Origin: Podospora pseudocomata
Taxonomy: Eukaryota; Ascomycota; Sordariomycetes; Sordariales; Podosporaceae
NCBI RefSeq assembly: GCF_035222375.1
Contig: NW_026946366.1
Coordinates: forward strand, 496,001 to 560,000
DNA: 64,000 nt
Direction: 5' to 3'
The notes beneath the pieces were generated by a model. That model worked only from the letters and a program-made list of their open reading frames with translations, searched no databases and had not been told where the DNA came from. The stretch's first letter is position 1, and every line of letters starts with the position of its first letter. Shown here piece by piece: positions 22,502 to 33,717 of the stretch. The translations under genes were made by a program, and so were the position numbers.

Positions 22502-24718
22502 CTAAATCCCCTTCTCCTTTCCCCCCTGCTGCCGCTGCTGCTCGGGCGGGCTCAAACTCCGTTCCCATTCCTTCATAAACTCACTCCCCATCTTCTTGAT
22601 ATTGGACGGAGTGAGCTTGTTGAGTACAGGCGGGAGCAACTCCTCCAATTTCCCGGTGCCGTTGGGGGATGAGCCGTTCCTCTTGTTGTTGCCGCCGCTG
22701 TTCAGTCTCGATTTCGAGCTTTTGGTTTTCCTGCACACAAGATATCATCAGAACCTCTTCTTTTAAACGAAAAAAGAAAAAAGAAAAAGACATTAAGGTG
22801 TATATTTTGCCCGCTGGCTGGGCTGGGTATCTCTTCAAACAAAGGAAAAGAAAAAGAAAAAACCGTTGTTGAATAAATAGAAAACCCGGGTATCACATCA
22901 AACAAAAAAACGAAAAAAATGGGACTCATACAATGGCGTCTCTTCCTCTTCCTCTTCCTCTTCCTCCTCACCTCCCCTCTTCGGCGAGGTCGGATCACTA
23001 GGCATAATATCCCCATTCACCGTCGTCCCGCTCCACCGCGGACTCGACACACCACCACCCGTCGGCGGGCTGCTATTCCAATTCGACCAGTCATTATCAT
23101 CCACCGAGTCGGCCGTCAGCGGCGTCCACGAGAACCTCTTTGTTGGTTTTGCCGCTTCCGTCTTTGATCTCCTGAGGGGGAGTGGTGGTGGTTTAAACTC
23201 CTCTTCCTGGGCAGTAGTAGGGATAGGGTCCATTGTCGCCAAATCATCAAACGCCGACGAAACCTTTGGTCGAGGATTGGGTGCGGGCCGGATGGTGTCT
23301 TGCTGGTCGCTGCTGTCAAAAAGGAGCATCCTCTCCACTTTCGTCTGGCGCATGTTGCCCGTGTTGTCGCGGAGGTAGACGCCCTGTCCGGTGATGGGTT
23401 CGTCGCCCACCGTCGCTTGGCGGATGTCTTCCATGAAGGTCCAGATACCTGATTTGAGGTCCTGGGCAATCTGCTTAACGCTTGTAGGCTGGGGTGTAGT
23501 CCTCGGTGCCCAGGAGGCGCGTTTGGCGAGGTAGCTCGGAGTAACAGGAGCATAGTTATGAACACCATGTGGATCGTAGTCCAGTTTCAGATGGTTCGGC
23601 CCGTCTTCATGTATGGAGAAGCCCTCGCCCGGTTTTGTCGGTGATAGCAGCGAGAGTTTCCTCGCGTGACTACCAGTGAATACCCGTCGCCGGCTCTTTT
23701 CCGGTGTAGGTTGCTGTTGTTGGTGCTGCTGCCCCAGCAACGTCTTCCTCCTGTCCAGCTCAATGCTCCTCCGGATGGCAACCTCGTCGTGACAATCCGC
23801 CGGCGAGTTTAACGATCGCAACGCTTCGTGGTTTCGCCTGTTAGCTGGTCTCTTCTTGTATCCCTCGTGTAGGGTAAACTCCTCTTTTAACCTCGCCAGC
23901 TCGGCCTCGGCACGGTCCAGCTCTTCCCTCAGCTCCATTACTCGCCTCTCCTGCGCTGCTATCGCGGTGATGAAGTCGATTCCCTCCACCGGGGACATGA
24001 TGGAGGAGGGGGTGTCTAATGGTGTTGGGGGAAAGGTCGCTGCGGTGGTGGATGCTGGGACGGGTCGGGAGGGGAAGGCACTTGGTGGTGCGATGGGTAG
24101 GGTCAGGGATAATCTGTTGGTGGTTCTGGAGGCTGAGGAGGTGGATCGTGAGGAGCGACCCCCGCTGAACCCACCAAAGGGGGAACTGGGCGAGCTGAGA
24201 AGATCATCGGGGATTGTTCGAGGTCGTGTGTCGTCTTGACTGCTTCCTCGGCTTCCAATTCCTCGATTGGCGACGTGCCGCCGTAGATTGTTTGGTGTTC
24301 CTTGTCCTGCCATTGTATCGTCCAGGCTTCTTCTAGGTGAAATCATCTGATCCATGTAGTAAGGGTGCTGTTGGTTCTTTGGCGTGACGGGTGTTCTTGG
24401 GCGGGGTGGTTCGGTGTTCTGTGCTGCTGCTGGTGGTGGTGGTGGTGGTGGTTGTTTGTTTTCAATGATAAGGGAGTCGGGGGCGATAAACGAGTGTTGT
24501 TGTGACGGCTTGCGCAAGGAGGAGAATTCAGGATCAAAGGCCGACCAAGCAGCTCTGCGGCGTCGAAGAAGGCGGTGGCGGGGAGCGGTGTAGCGAGTCG
24601 TTCTTCTGGCGACGACGACGGCCTTGTGAGCGTTCAGCAGGCGGCTGTCGCGTTGGTATAAAAGAGTGTAGGCGCAAGCCGAAACGAAGCAAGTTCGGAG
24701 GATGGGGATGGAGGTCAT
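22502..24718 (-). CDS. DUF4048-type fungal protein of unknown function
   Basis: Large, mostly disordered protein. Exon 1 is 24718-22932, the intron 22931-22731 (GTATGA...GTGCAG, phase 2), exon 2 22730-22502, giving about 671 residues. The middle has a block recalling the fungal DUF4048 family (NRLSLTLPIAPPSAFPSRP, then DFITAIAAQERRVMELREELDRAEAELARLK, a coiled coil), followed by a conserved segment around GIWTFMEDIRQATVGDEP. Poly-Pro near residue 95 and an acidic run before the intron are low complexity. The C-terminal exon (LEELLPPVLNKLTPSNIKKMGSEFMKEWERSLSP) looks helical and conserved. The N-terminal start is uncertain; an extra intron ending near the ISPRRSLDD block is possible. The role is unknown; family membership is from remembered sequence style, not a search. 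Confidence 0.65.
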
Positions 24719-26188
24719 GGAAAAAAAAGAAGAGAGCAGCGCTTTCAGAAGGGGACGACAGTGGGTGGAAACCTCATCTCGCCCGATTCATGCGACCCTT
24801 TTTTCTTATTGGTGAGCAGACCTTGACCGCCAACCAATGCTGGGGGGTCTCGTCCGGGGGTTGTATGGGTTCGTCGGTGCGACTGCACAGCCTGGTCCTA
24901 GCAGCTGCAACTGACAGGGCCCCGCTCCAGATCGTTTGTTCTGAAGCTCTCGAGAATAATGTATTCGAACGTTCGGTTGGAACACGGGGGCGGGTATGTG
25001 TGGTGTTGCGGTCTCTCTGTATTGAACTCGGACAAGATATGGACGAGATATACCCGCCGGACGGATAGCAGCCGTGGTGGCACAAACTGTTGGGGTAGCC
25101 TGGCGGCTGCGATCGAATCCTCCCCCCCGTCGGACTTGATCGCTCACCTAAGCACTGGAGACTGTGGTCTGGCTCGTGGGGCCGACAGGGAATAAAAAGG
25201 TAAGGTTGACCGTTGGCCAGTGGAGGTGTTGCAAGTCGCAGCAAGTCGCAGGGAGATTCCAGGAGGTCGGAGAGGGGCTTCGATTATTTTAAGGATTCTC
25301 AAAATTCATTTCGATTACCTGCATGCCGTGTTGCTCCGCAGTCTCTTCCAGTGCCACAACCGCACGCGAGGATCTGGACGATGACTGGATGGACCGATGG
25401 CGAAGACGAGGGACTTGTTGGCCAAGATGGACGAGGTGGTGTGAGTGGGAATTCGGGGAATCGAATACAAGACATTCCGCGGCAACCAGACAGCCTCACA
25501 CCCTACCCAGCACTACACACATCACGGGAAAGGAGCATGAGATCCCAATAACCTTAACGAGATAAACAAAACATTCGAATGATTCGAGAAGCAGAAACGC
25601 ATGAATGAGGCGCCCGGGGTATCACCTATGGCCCGGATATTAAACGGGGATTCTATACCCAGCAATTGTTTGATATAAACTGGGATGAAAACCTCACCAG
25701 CAATGCTTGGAAACCGTTGCATCGTATACAAAATAGAAATCACAAGCCTTCTCGAACAAGGCCGCAAACTCGGTTTCCAGGCGCTGCCAACTGGCTGCAA
25801 ATCTCAATTTCCCCTGCATTGGAAAGTGGGACGCCCCGGATTTTGGGATCTGGAATTCTTGGAGGCAATGATGCACAGACCACTTGACAAAGAATCTCTG
25901 ATTGTACTCACGTGATCCCGCGTCCTCGACGCGCTTGCGCTTCTTAGAACGGTACAGCTTGGGCAAAGGGATGCAACCGTTGTTTTCTAATCAAAGCCAT
26001 GGCAACGTCCCGGCGACGAGCAGCTGACGATTTCTTTTGCCATTGAGAGAAATCGTGGGCGAATTCATTTCTGGTTCTTTTTAATCAATTCACTAGGATC
26101 CAGAACCTGCGGATTTCCAGCAAGCCTTTCTCTTACTATCCGCCAGTTCGCCGCCGGGTATTGGTTGGGTTTAGGTGTGGCCAACGAC
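24719..26188. other. Divergent region DUF4048 gene/RAD9-CRB2 gene
   Basis: No gene supported over about 1.5 kb. A perfect 10-base direct repeat (gcaagtcgca twice, 25231-25250) is the only repeat noticed. Open frames here lack any recognisable protein. Confidence 0.5.
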
Positions 26189-29100
26189 ATGCCATCCAAG
26201 ACACTGCGAGGAGCCGAGAAAAAGGCGCTGGAAGGGGAAAATGAGTCTCAGGACACTCTGGAGGTTTTTAACCGCTTGGTGCAAGGCTACGGTGTTGGCA
26301 TTGTAAGTTCTTGGTGGCGCTAATAGGGGACCCCTCACCTTCTCTAGGCTTCCAGCATCTCAGGATTGGCTAACATCGAGACACTGTGTAGGCAAGCAGC
26401 TCACCTCCACCACCAGACCTCAGCACCACGCTGCCTCCAAGCAAGCCTGGTGTTCAGAAAGGTGCGTCAGTGCTTTGCTCTTTTTTTTTTTTTGGTAATT
26501 TTCTGTGACGAATCCTGAGGACTGACGGATACACATGCACTTAGACGTTGGCCGCTTCAAAAAGCCACCATCCTTCAACGTGAGTATTTTTCGCACGGTT
26601 CCAAGGCTGTTGAATTTCCCCGCAAAGCAAACGTTCAACGCCCCTGTTTGTCCGTTCCTGGATTGCACTGACCAGCTTCACAGACGCGGGGGACGACGCG
26701 TGCAGGCAACAACAACTCACAATCTCGTCGTCAACATCGTTCCGGTGTGGAAAGGGCACCATCACAGGGGTCACAAACCCGCCAGACTCCTGGCAGCGAT
26801 GGCCTAGACACTCAGATAACAGACATCCCTGCCCCAAACCAGATCAACGTTGCGCGCCGAGACAAGATGGACTCGCAAAAGTCGACACAGTCCAACAATG
26901 GTCGAAGCTATGACCAGTACTGTCGTTCGCCATCTCCCAGCATGAGCACTCGGACTCGAGAACAAGCGATTGTGGAGGAAGAGAATGCAGGGGCGGTGCA
27001 GTTTGATCTTGATAAAATTCCCCAGGAAACGCCCTATCATGGTTCCAATCTGCCACACGACTCGGGCTTCGTTGACTATGGTACAAGTCGTCTTCCCAAA
27101 CATGCATCTCACCAGTCCATCTTATCGTCGCCTCGCCCGCCAGAGACACCGGCTGCTCCACATAACCCGTTTCGACAAGGACTCTCTCAGCTACTTCCCC
27201 CGTCCCAAATGTTTCAGTCGACCCAGTTTTCATCGGCCGTCAAGGTGGCCAGCCCAACTTCCTCACGACCATCGCCGGCAGAGTTCCCTCACCCAGGATC
27301 ACTTACCGGCCCAGCTCTGTCATCCCCACTCAAGGATCGAGGTCTTCGGTCGTCTTCTGTCCCGAACCCGCCATCAAGCCCACAGATTCTTCCAGGGAGA
27401 AAGTCATCCAACCTGGAAAATCGACCCAGCAGTCCCATTCCTAGCGCCTCGAATGGAAACAAAGCTGCTATTGAAGCGCCGCAATCTGAGTTGCTCCCAA
27501 GGCGAAGAGCAGCCCCGGAGCCAATGGCCGCTTATGAGCCTATTCGCAAGTCCCAAGAAAGACGTGGCTCCTCGGAAGTGCGGTCAGACCCTCCTGTATT
27601 CGAAAAGGACGATGATGATGACGAGGAGCTACTTCGACGTCGAAGGGCACAGAGCAAAAAGAATGCTGCGCTCAAGTCACTAACCGCCATCAGTGTACCG
27701 CGTTCAGCGAAGACGAAGATGGCAGAAGTCGAAGTGCCATTGACGAGCAGTGAGAAACAAACGACAAAGGCGGAGGCATATCTTGCCCAGTGCCACGGCA
27801 CCGAGGCTCAAGATTCTTCACCGGATGAAGAGACCATCAAGGACTCCCAAGCTAAGAACTTGCCATCTGGACCGAAACAGCCCGCTATTGTTGACGACGA
27901 TGCAACCCAGTCTGACAACGGGGATATGGAAGGGCCAGTGGTAGATTTGACGCCAGTAGCAGAGCCCGAACTTCCAGCAGTGCGTTCAAGGCGGTCAGCT
28001 CGTTCAGGCCATCCTGCTGAGCCCCCAGGTCTAGCTCCAGCTACATCCATAATTCCGGAAACGAGTCCTACACGAGTTAGAATGGAAGCCGGTGTGGTAG
28101 AGGAGCCAACCCATCAGCCGGCTGCCCCAGAACTGGAGCCGGCCTTGCCTCACTCGACCCCCCCGGCGCCCAATACAAGATCCAGAAGGGCAATTCCTGA
28201 CCCTCATCACCCTTCAAGCTCAGACCTCACCTCCATCGCCTCAACCCCCAGTATCTACACAGACTCTACTAGAGCATCTGTGTCTGAGCGCTCGCCTCTC
28301 GAGGCTTCAATGGCTGGCAACTTCTCAGCGGTTTCTACGAGACTGAACCGGAGACAAGCCCGTGAGAGAGTTGCAAAGCCGAAAGGCTCAAGAGAGAGTC
28401 TGAGGCAATCTGTGAGGTTGCAGAGCAGGAGGGGCTCAGGTTCAACAGACGAGCTCGCTCTGCCCCTGCCGACAACGCCGGCTTTTGAGGATAGCTTGGG
28501 CGTCTCCCGTCTCAATATTGCTTCGGCATCTCGGTCTACTTTTCGAGCTGCCTGCGCGAGCATCAAATCGCCCTTCGGCCAGCCTACTTCGGGATTGTTC
28601 AGCAATATGGCTTTTGCCATTTCTTTTCAATCGAAGAAGCCAGGTGAAACCAATGATCAGTACAAGAAGCGCATGGACGATTCAACCACCCTTCAGAAGC
28701 GTATTGCGCAAGCTGGGGGCAGGATGCTTCCAAATGGATTCGATGAGCTCTTTGAGGTTTCACCCGGGAGATCACTCACGTCAACCCCGGTCACTAGTCC
28801 TGGGAAGGGCCAGACGTCGGCTGAGATCCAACTCACTCCTGCTGGGTATGCCACCGGATTTACGGCGTTGATTGCTGATGGGCACTCTCGCAAGGTGAAG
28901 TACATGCAGGCTTTGGCGTTGGGGCTGCCGTGTATTGCTCCGCGTTGGGTGACGATGTGTCTAGACAGGGGGGAGCTGGTGGACTGGTCGCCTTTTCTCT
29001 TGTGCGCTGGACAGTCGGCTTTTTTGGATAATGCCATCAGGTCGAGGAGTTTGGCTCCTTATGACGCCGCGACGGCTAGGTTGGCGGATGTGGTTGCCCA

Positions 29101-29506
29101 GCGCCCGAAACTGCTGCAGGGGAGCAGGATGCTGGCCGTGGTGAAGAAGTCGGTCCAGTCGAAGAAGATGCCGTATGTGTTTCTGGCGCAGGTGCTGGGG
29201 GTTTCGTTGACGAGGGTGTATACTGTTGACGAGGCCAGGGTGGCGGTGAAGGCTGCGGAGGAGGCGGGGCAGGTGTTTGACTGGGTTTATGTTGATGGGA
29301 AGTCGGTCGAGCAGGCGTTGTTTTCTGCTCCTTGTTCGACGGGGCAGAAGAAGAAGAGGAAGAGGGGGTCGATGGCGGCGCCGGAGGTGGTGACGGGGGA
29401 TGGTGGTGAGCCGCCGTTGAAGAGGATTAGGACGTTGGATGATGAGTTGGTGATTCAGAGTTTGATTTTGGGGAGGTTGATTGAGGAGGGGGAAATGGAA
29501 CAGTGA
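26189..29506 (+). CDS. crb2: Rad9/Crb2-type DNA-damage checkpoint mediator with BRCT region
   Basis: Likely ortholog of S. pombe Crb2, S. cerevisiae Rad9 and animal 53BP1, which carry the damage signal to the effector kinase. Exons: 26189-26302, 26392-26461, 26545-26579 and 26684-29506 (phases 0, 1, 0), giving about 1013 residues. The short N-terminal exons code MPSKTLRGAEKKALEGE. A long disordered Ser/Pro-rich region follows, with scattered SQ/TQ and SP sites. The C-terminal third contains a BRCT-like pair: a first repeat from about FAISFQSKKPGE, with TALIADGHSRKVKYMQALALGLPCIAPRWV, and a second starting after LLQGSRMLAVVKK, with FDWVYVDGKSVEQAL. A basic KKKRKRG suggests nuclear import. No Tudor fold could be recognised between the disordered part and the BRCTs. 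BRCT identity is firm; orthology is inferred from the layout. Confidence 0.72.
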
Positions 29507-29999
29507 GTATGTGTGTGGGGGGGAGGGGGGAGGGGGGAGGGAGGATACCCAGTTTACTTTTGGTTTTTTATTTGGTTTTTATCTGTCATGTATGATTAGC
29601 GGGCATGGCGATGGGAGTTGGGGGGATGTGAGATATCACGCCTATAGTTTTGTAGGAACGGGATGATGGGTATAGGACAAGAGAATTTATCAGATGGGGA
29701 TTAGACGGAGAATGGAAGGGGGAGAGATGGATTTTATACAGGATAATGTGAGGATACAGCGTATAGTTTATAGCAGATCACTGCGTTTTGAACAGGGAGT
29801 TAGTCAAGAGGGAAAAATGAACGTCGTGAATTCATATTACAAAACTTTCACCCTACACTTTCCTTGCGATACAAATCCCAACCTATTGACAAAGGAAATA
29901 ACTCCCCCTCCACCGAAAAGTAAGTTAACGAACGTCTCTAGTTAGTCCAACCTGTCTCTCACTTTTTTGCTGCTATCCAGTCCTTTTTTTTTTTTTCAA
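29507..29999. other. Convergent intergenic region with a G-rich tract
   Basis: No gene seen. A run of G-blocks separated by single A residues (29517-29544) directly follows the checkpoint gene's stop. A poly-T tract lies just below the stop of the minus-strand gene. Confidence 0.6.
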
Positions 30000-30877
30000 T
30001 CAGTTACACGGAGCATCACACCTCCCGATATGATCCTTGTCAGGATTCAGACAAGTCCCTCCGCAACTGCAGAGCAGCTCGATCTTGTTGCCCGGGGTGT
30101 CGGTCAGGCTGCAGGAGCTGCCGCCGCCTGCGCCGGCGATGGGGGCTTGTCTCTTTTTGTTGTTGAAGCCGCGGGGGTGGAGCTTGTTGTTGTTGCTACC
30201 AAAACCGGAAAAGAGTGATCTGAGAAAAGAGTAATGGGAGGAGGAGCCGTCGTCGGAGTTAGCGTAGGGGTTGGAGTTGGGGGAGATGTTGGAGGTGAGG
30301 GACAAGGTGGTGGTGGAGTTGTCGGGGGGGACGCAGACGTAGAGGGCTTGGATGGGGTCGGTTTTGGTCTTGCCGTCGAGGCAGTTTTCTTTGGAGGCGG
30401 AGCAGTAGGATTTTACTATGTCTGCTTCGGCGAAGCCTGGGAGATGGGGTGTTAGTGAGGGGGCAGGGACAGAGGGTGGAAAGTGGGCGGGGTGGATGAA
30501 GGAGTGAGAATGTTTAAAGAAGTCGAGGGGGAAATCATGCGTCTTTGTTTTCCCTGACTGGGTTGACCTAGGTTTTGAGAGAAGGAAAGAGACCTACCTT
30601 GATGATCCCTCAAGATATACCCACAATACGTAAACCCTTTCCCACAAACCGCCCCCTGACCAGTGGCGGCACCGCTACCGCCGGAGGCCGCAGGAGCAGA
30701 TGTAGGTGCCGAAGTAGAAGACCACACCGTTCCTGTCGCCGCCGGAGGCACGGGGATGCTCGACCACGGCACCGTAACAGACGTCGTCGAAGTCGGCGAG
30801 GGCAAAGGAAGAGGAGTGTTATCCTGTGCCCGAGACAAAGAAGCGAACAGTAAGACGAGTGACAACATCTTGGTCAT
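30000..30877 (-). CDS. Small secreted cysteine-containing protein, function unknown
   Basis: Predicted extracellular protein. Exon 1 is 30877-30598, a 161-base intron 30597-30437 (GTAGGT...CCCAG, phase 1), exon 2 30436-30000, giving 238 residues. MTKMLSLVLLFASLSRA is a signal peptide, followed by a Pro/Ser/Thr-rich stretch likely to be O-glycosylated. The first Cys block (GAVCGKGFTYCGYILRDHQGF) and a second (YCSASKENC, then LYVCV) are followed, after a Ser/Asn-rich insert with a KKR site, by the final block LLCSCGGTCLNPDKDHIGRC. The even number of cysteines suggests disulfides. I believe similar proteins are widespread in filamentous ascomycetes, but no function is known to me. The long intron and linker make the exact splice the weakest part. 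Confidence 0.72.
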
Positions 30878-32529
30878 GGTGGCTGGCCTTGTTGAATGGG
30901 GTGATGACGGTAAAGATGAAAGAGACAGTGGGGGTGGTTCATGGACAGGCAGTATAAAAAAGAACCGAAAAGAAAAATCGACAAGTCCTCGCGTGGTTTG
31001 AGGTGTTTATACTGGGTTTGTAACTCTTGATCAACTTGTCACCCGTAATCGATCTTGAAAAAGGTCGATGGCCTCTTCGATCTTGTATCATCGTGCAGGC
31101 GTGTCTCCCCTCAACAGTCCAACACCGGCAAGCATATTTGCAAGTTGACCTTAACCCAACACTTCGCCACCATCAACCAACCCCCCTTTCCCCCAGCACA
31201 TCTACTCGAATCCTCCGCATTGGGAGAGATGTAAAGTGTTATTACGTAGTATCCTGTCGCAGTATACCCTTGGCGTGCTCCTCCCTACGCAAGCAACCCC
31301 CCTCTCAACCACTGTGATAGCGTGATAGCAACATCCCCCTCGGGAGTCCCGGTGAGAGTCTACAAAGTCCCCCCTGAGTGTACAAACATCAGCCTCGAGA
31401 TTGATTCCGACAAATTCTTCTCGCAAAGGGTATCTGAGTCGGCCTTATCCGATCACTCACCTGAGAAGAACAATGATAACGGAGAATAAGTAAGACAAGG
31501 ACTCGAGTGGTGTAACTTGGTAACAATACACACAGGGGATAGCATCTGAGCTGGACAAGTACCAATGAGGGGACCGAGTCAGGTAACCTGTCACAGACGT
31601 GCGGACAAGTTGGACAGGCAGGCCCTCGAGTCCAATCCGTCTCACCTGTAGCTCCGGTTTTGTGAGCTGTATCCCCCTTGGGCTGAGCTAGATGGAGTGA
31701 TATGTGATGGCTCATCGGCACTCGGTGAAGGCAAGCCGTCTCGATATGTTGTTGTTTGGCACTTTGTCTGTTGGAACCTTGAATAACCGATGAACACTTT
31801 TGTGATTGGATTATGACCATGTTTTATGTTTTGCTCTGTCTGATACAATATCGGATGGAAGCCAGAGTATCTCTTTGCCAAGGCTGAAGAGTGCTATACC
31901 ACCACAAAGGACCAAACAAATGACAATACAATACAATAAGTAATAGTAATAGTATAAATAGTAAGTAAAAAAGCCCCAATTGCTCCTTTCCCGATGATTT
32001 GCGCTCCCCCAGCCCCCAGTCCATTCTTTACCTTACCCGAAGTCTACCGAACATTGTAACCTCAAAAAATGCATCTCCCGGTCCATACTTCCTCCCCTGA
32101 CTGGCCCTCATTGGCACAAATGCAAACCCCATCAATTTGCTCCCCTTTTCCAACACGTGTTCCACACTCTCGGCTCTTCTCTGACCAAAACCACAGGGAA
32201 TCAAACCGAAAAAAAAAAAGCCTACCCCCAGAAATGCATTTCTCTCTAAAAAAAAAAGGCCTTTGACCAAGGCTCGGATTGCTGACAATGACGCCGCTGA
32301 AAAGGTCTGGTCGAAAAAGCCAGACCTATGTGATAAATGTGTGTGATGTGAAATGTGAAAATGCCGATTCGAGTCGATATAAAAAGGGGTATTGTTTCTT
32401 CTTCTTCAATGATGGCTGGTCTTGCATCGTGGCGTTGGTCATTTGGCGTTTTCAGCTTTGTTTCTGCTGATGATCGCCTGGAGAGCACTCAAGGAGCAGA
32501 TAGTGTACAATACACGCCTGTTCATGTGT
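30878..32529. other. Intergenic region, no gene seen
   Basis: About 1.65 kb between two minus-strand genes. Open frames such as 31389-31820 (minus) have no recognisable domain and no intron logic. Poly-A runs occur near 32206 and 32250. No repeats or RNA genes noticed. Confidence 0.45.
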
Positions 32530-33717
32530 TTAGACGGACTGGTAGAGCAGCAATGGCTCCCCGACATTGCTGATCTCAGGAATGGTGCACTTCAGATCAA
32601 AAGCTTTGGAGAGCACAATCTTGAAGATCTGCAAACGAAGAGGGTCAGACATGATACAACTCAAAAAGGCCAAAGAGCACAAGGGACGGGTATACCTTTT
32701 GAACGTTGATACTGTGACTTGTGCTGCTAAAGATCAATGCAGCACGCATGGCCTTTGCAAAACGACGGGCCTAGCACACGTTGGTCAGTCGGGAGCAACA
32801 ATATGTAATCTACCAGAAGCAGGTCATACCTGAGTCGATATCTCCTCCTGCTCCTCGCGTGACAAGTTCACAAAGTGGTCGTACTTTGTGCCCACGAGAA
32901 CAGGGATGGCCGTCTTGTTGAAGCCGCGTCCCTGGCGATACCACTCCTTGATGCTGTTCAACGTGCTCTTGCGAGTCAAATCAAACATGAACAGGATGGC
33001 CACGGCATCATTGCACACCAGTGGCAGCATGTTGACAAATTCGCGCTGACCACCCAAATCCCAGATGCTGAAGGTAATCTCGGTGTTTCGGATGCTGATT
33101 GTCTTTTCCATAAAGTTGACACCCAGAGTCTGGATGTAGTCCTCGTCCCAGGACCCCTCGACGTATTTGACCATGAGACTTGTCTTGCCAATCTGGGCAT
33201 CGCCAACCATGCCAACCTTGATGACCACGTGGTTGCGGCCATTATTCTGCACATCACCGGCCACCCCTTGTCCATTGCTGCTGCTGGCAGTTGGCGCTTG
33301 TCCCGAGAGGCCGGATGGGGGTCGAGAAAGGGAAGGTTGCTGCAATGGCTGGTTTCCGTACCGAGCGGTCGAGTCGGGATCGGTGTTGTCATTCACATGG
33401 GGCGAGTTGGCAATTCCGAGACCATGTTGTTCGCCAGAGGATGACTGAGCATGGTGTCGATCGTGGAAGCCATTGAGATCTGAGGCGCCATAGTCGTTTG
33501 TAGGCTGAACTGTGTCCTCCATTCCGGCCATAGAGTCATCCTGCAGCTCGACTGGGGCTTGGTTGTAGGTAGGGGTGGGAGTCAGAGCAGAGTCTGAGTA
33601 AGGGTGAGCGGCAGCATGATCTTGCTCCATGGTGTTGGGGTCGGCGATGGGGAATTGAGCTGGGGATCCCTCGGGCTGGTTGGAGGGTTCCTGGTAGAAG
33701 GCGGTAGGGGGGTTCAT
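32530..33717 (-). CDS. SPG1: Septation GTPase Spg1/Tem1
   Basis: Ras-like GTPase that starts the septation initiation/mitotic exit network at the spindle pole body. Exons on the minus strand: 33717-32830, 32770-32696 and 32628-32530; both introns phase 0 (59 and 67 bases), giving 353 residues. The GTPase domain begins at about residue 163: P-loop GDAQIGKTS, effector-side TLGVNF, WDLGGQ in switch II, and TKYD in place of NKxD, a Spg1/Tem1 feature. The family hallmark [18 protein letters not shown] is present. The C-terminus lacks a CaaX box, as in Spg1. The first 160 residues are a disordered Gln/Pro/Ser-rich extension absent from the 198-residue S. pombe protein. The intron just before [16 protein letters not shown] splits the last part of the fold. 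Confidence 0.93.

Noticed and set aside
31389-31820. 143-codon frame in the gene-free region 30.9-32.5 kb
   Set aside because: No domain, no signal peptide, no supporting splice pattern; consistent with chance.
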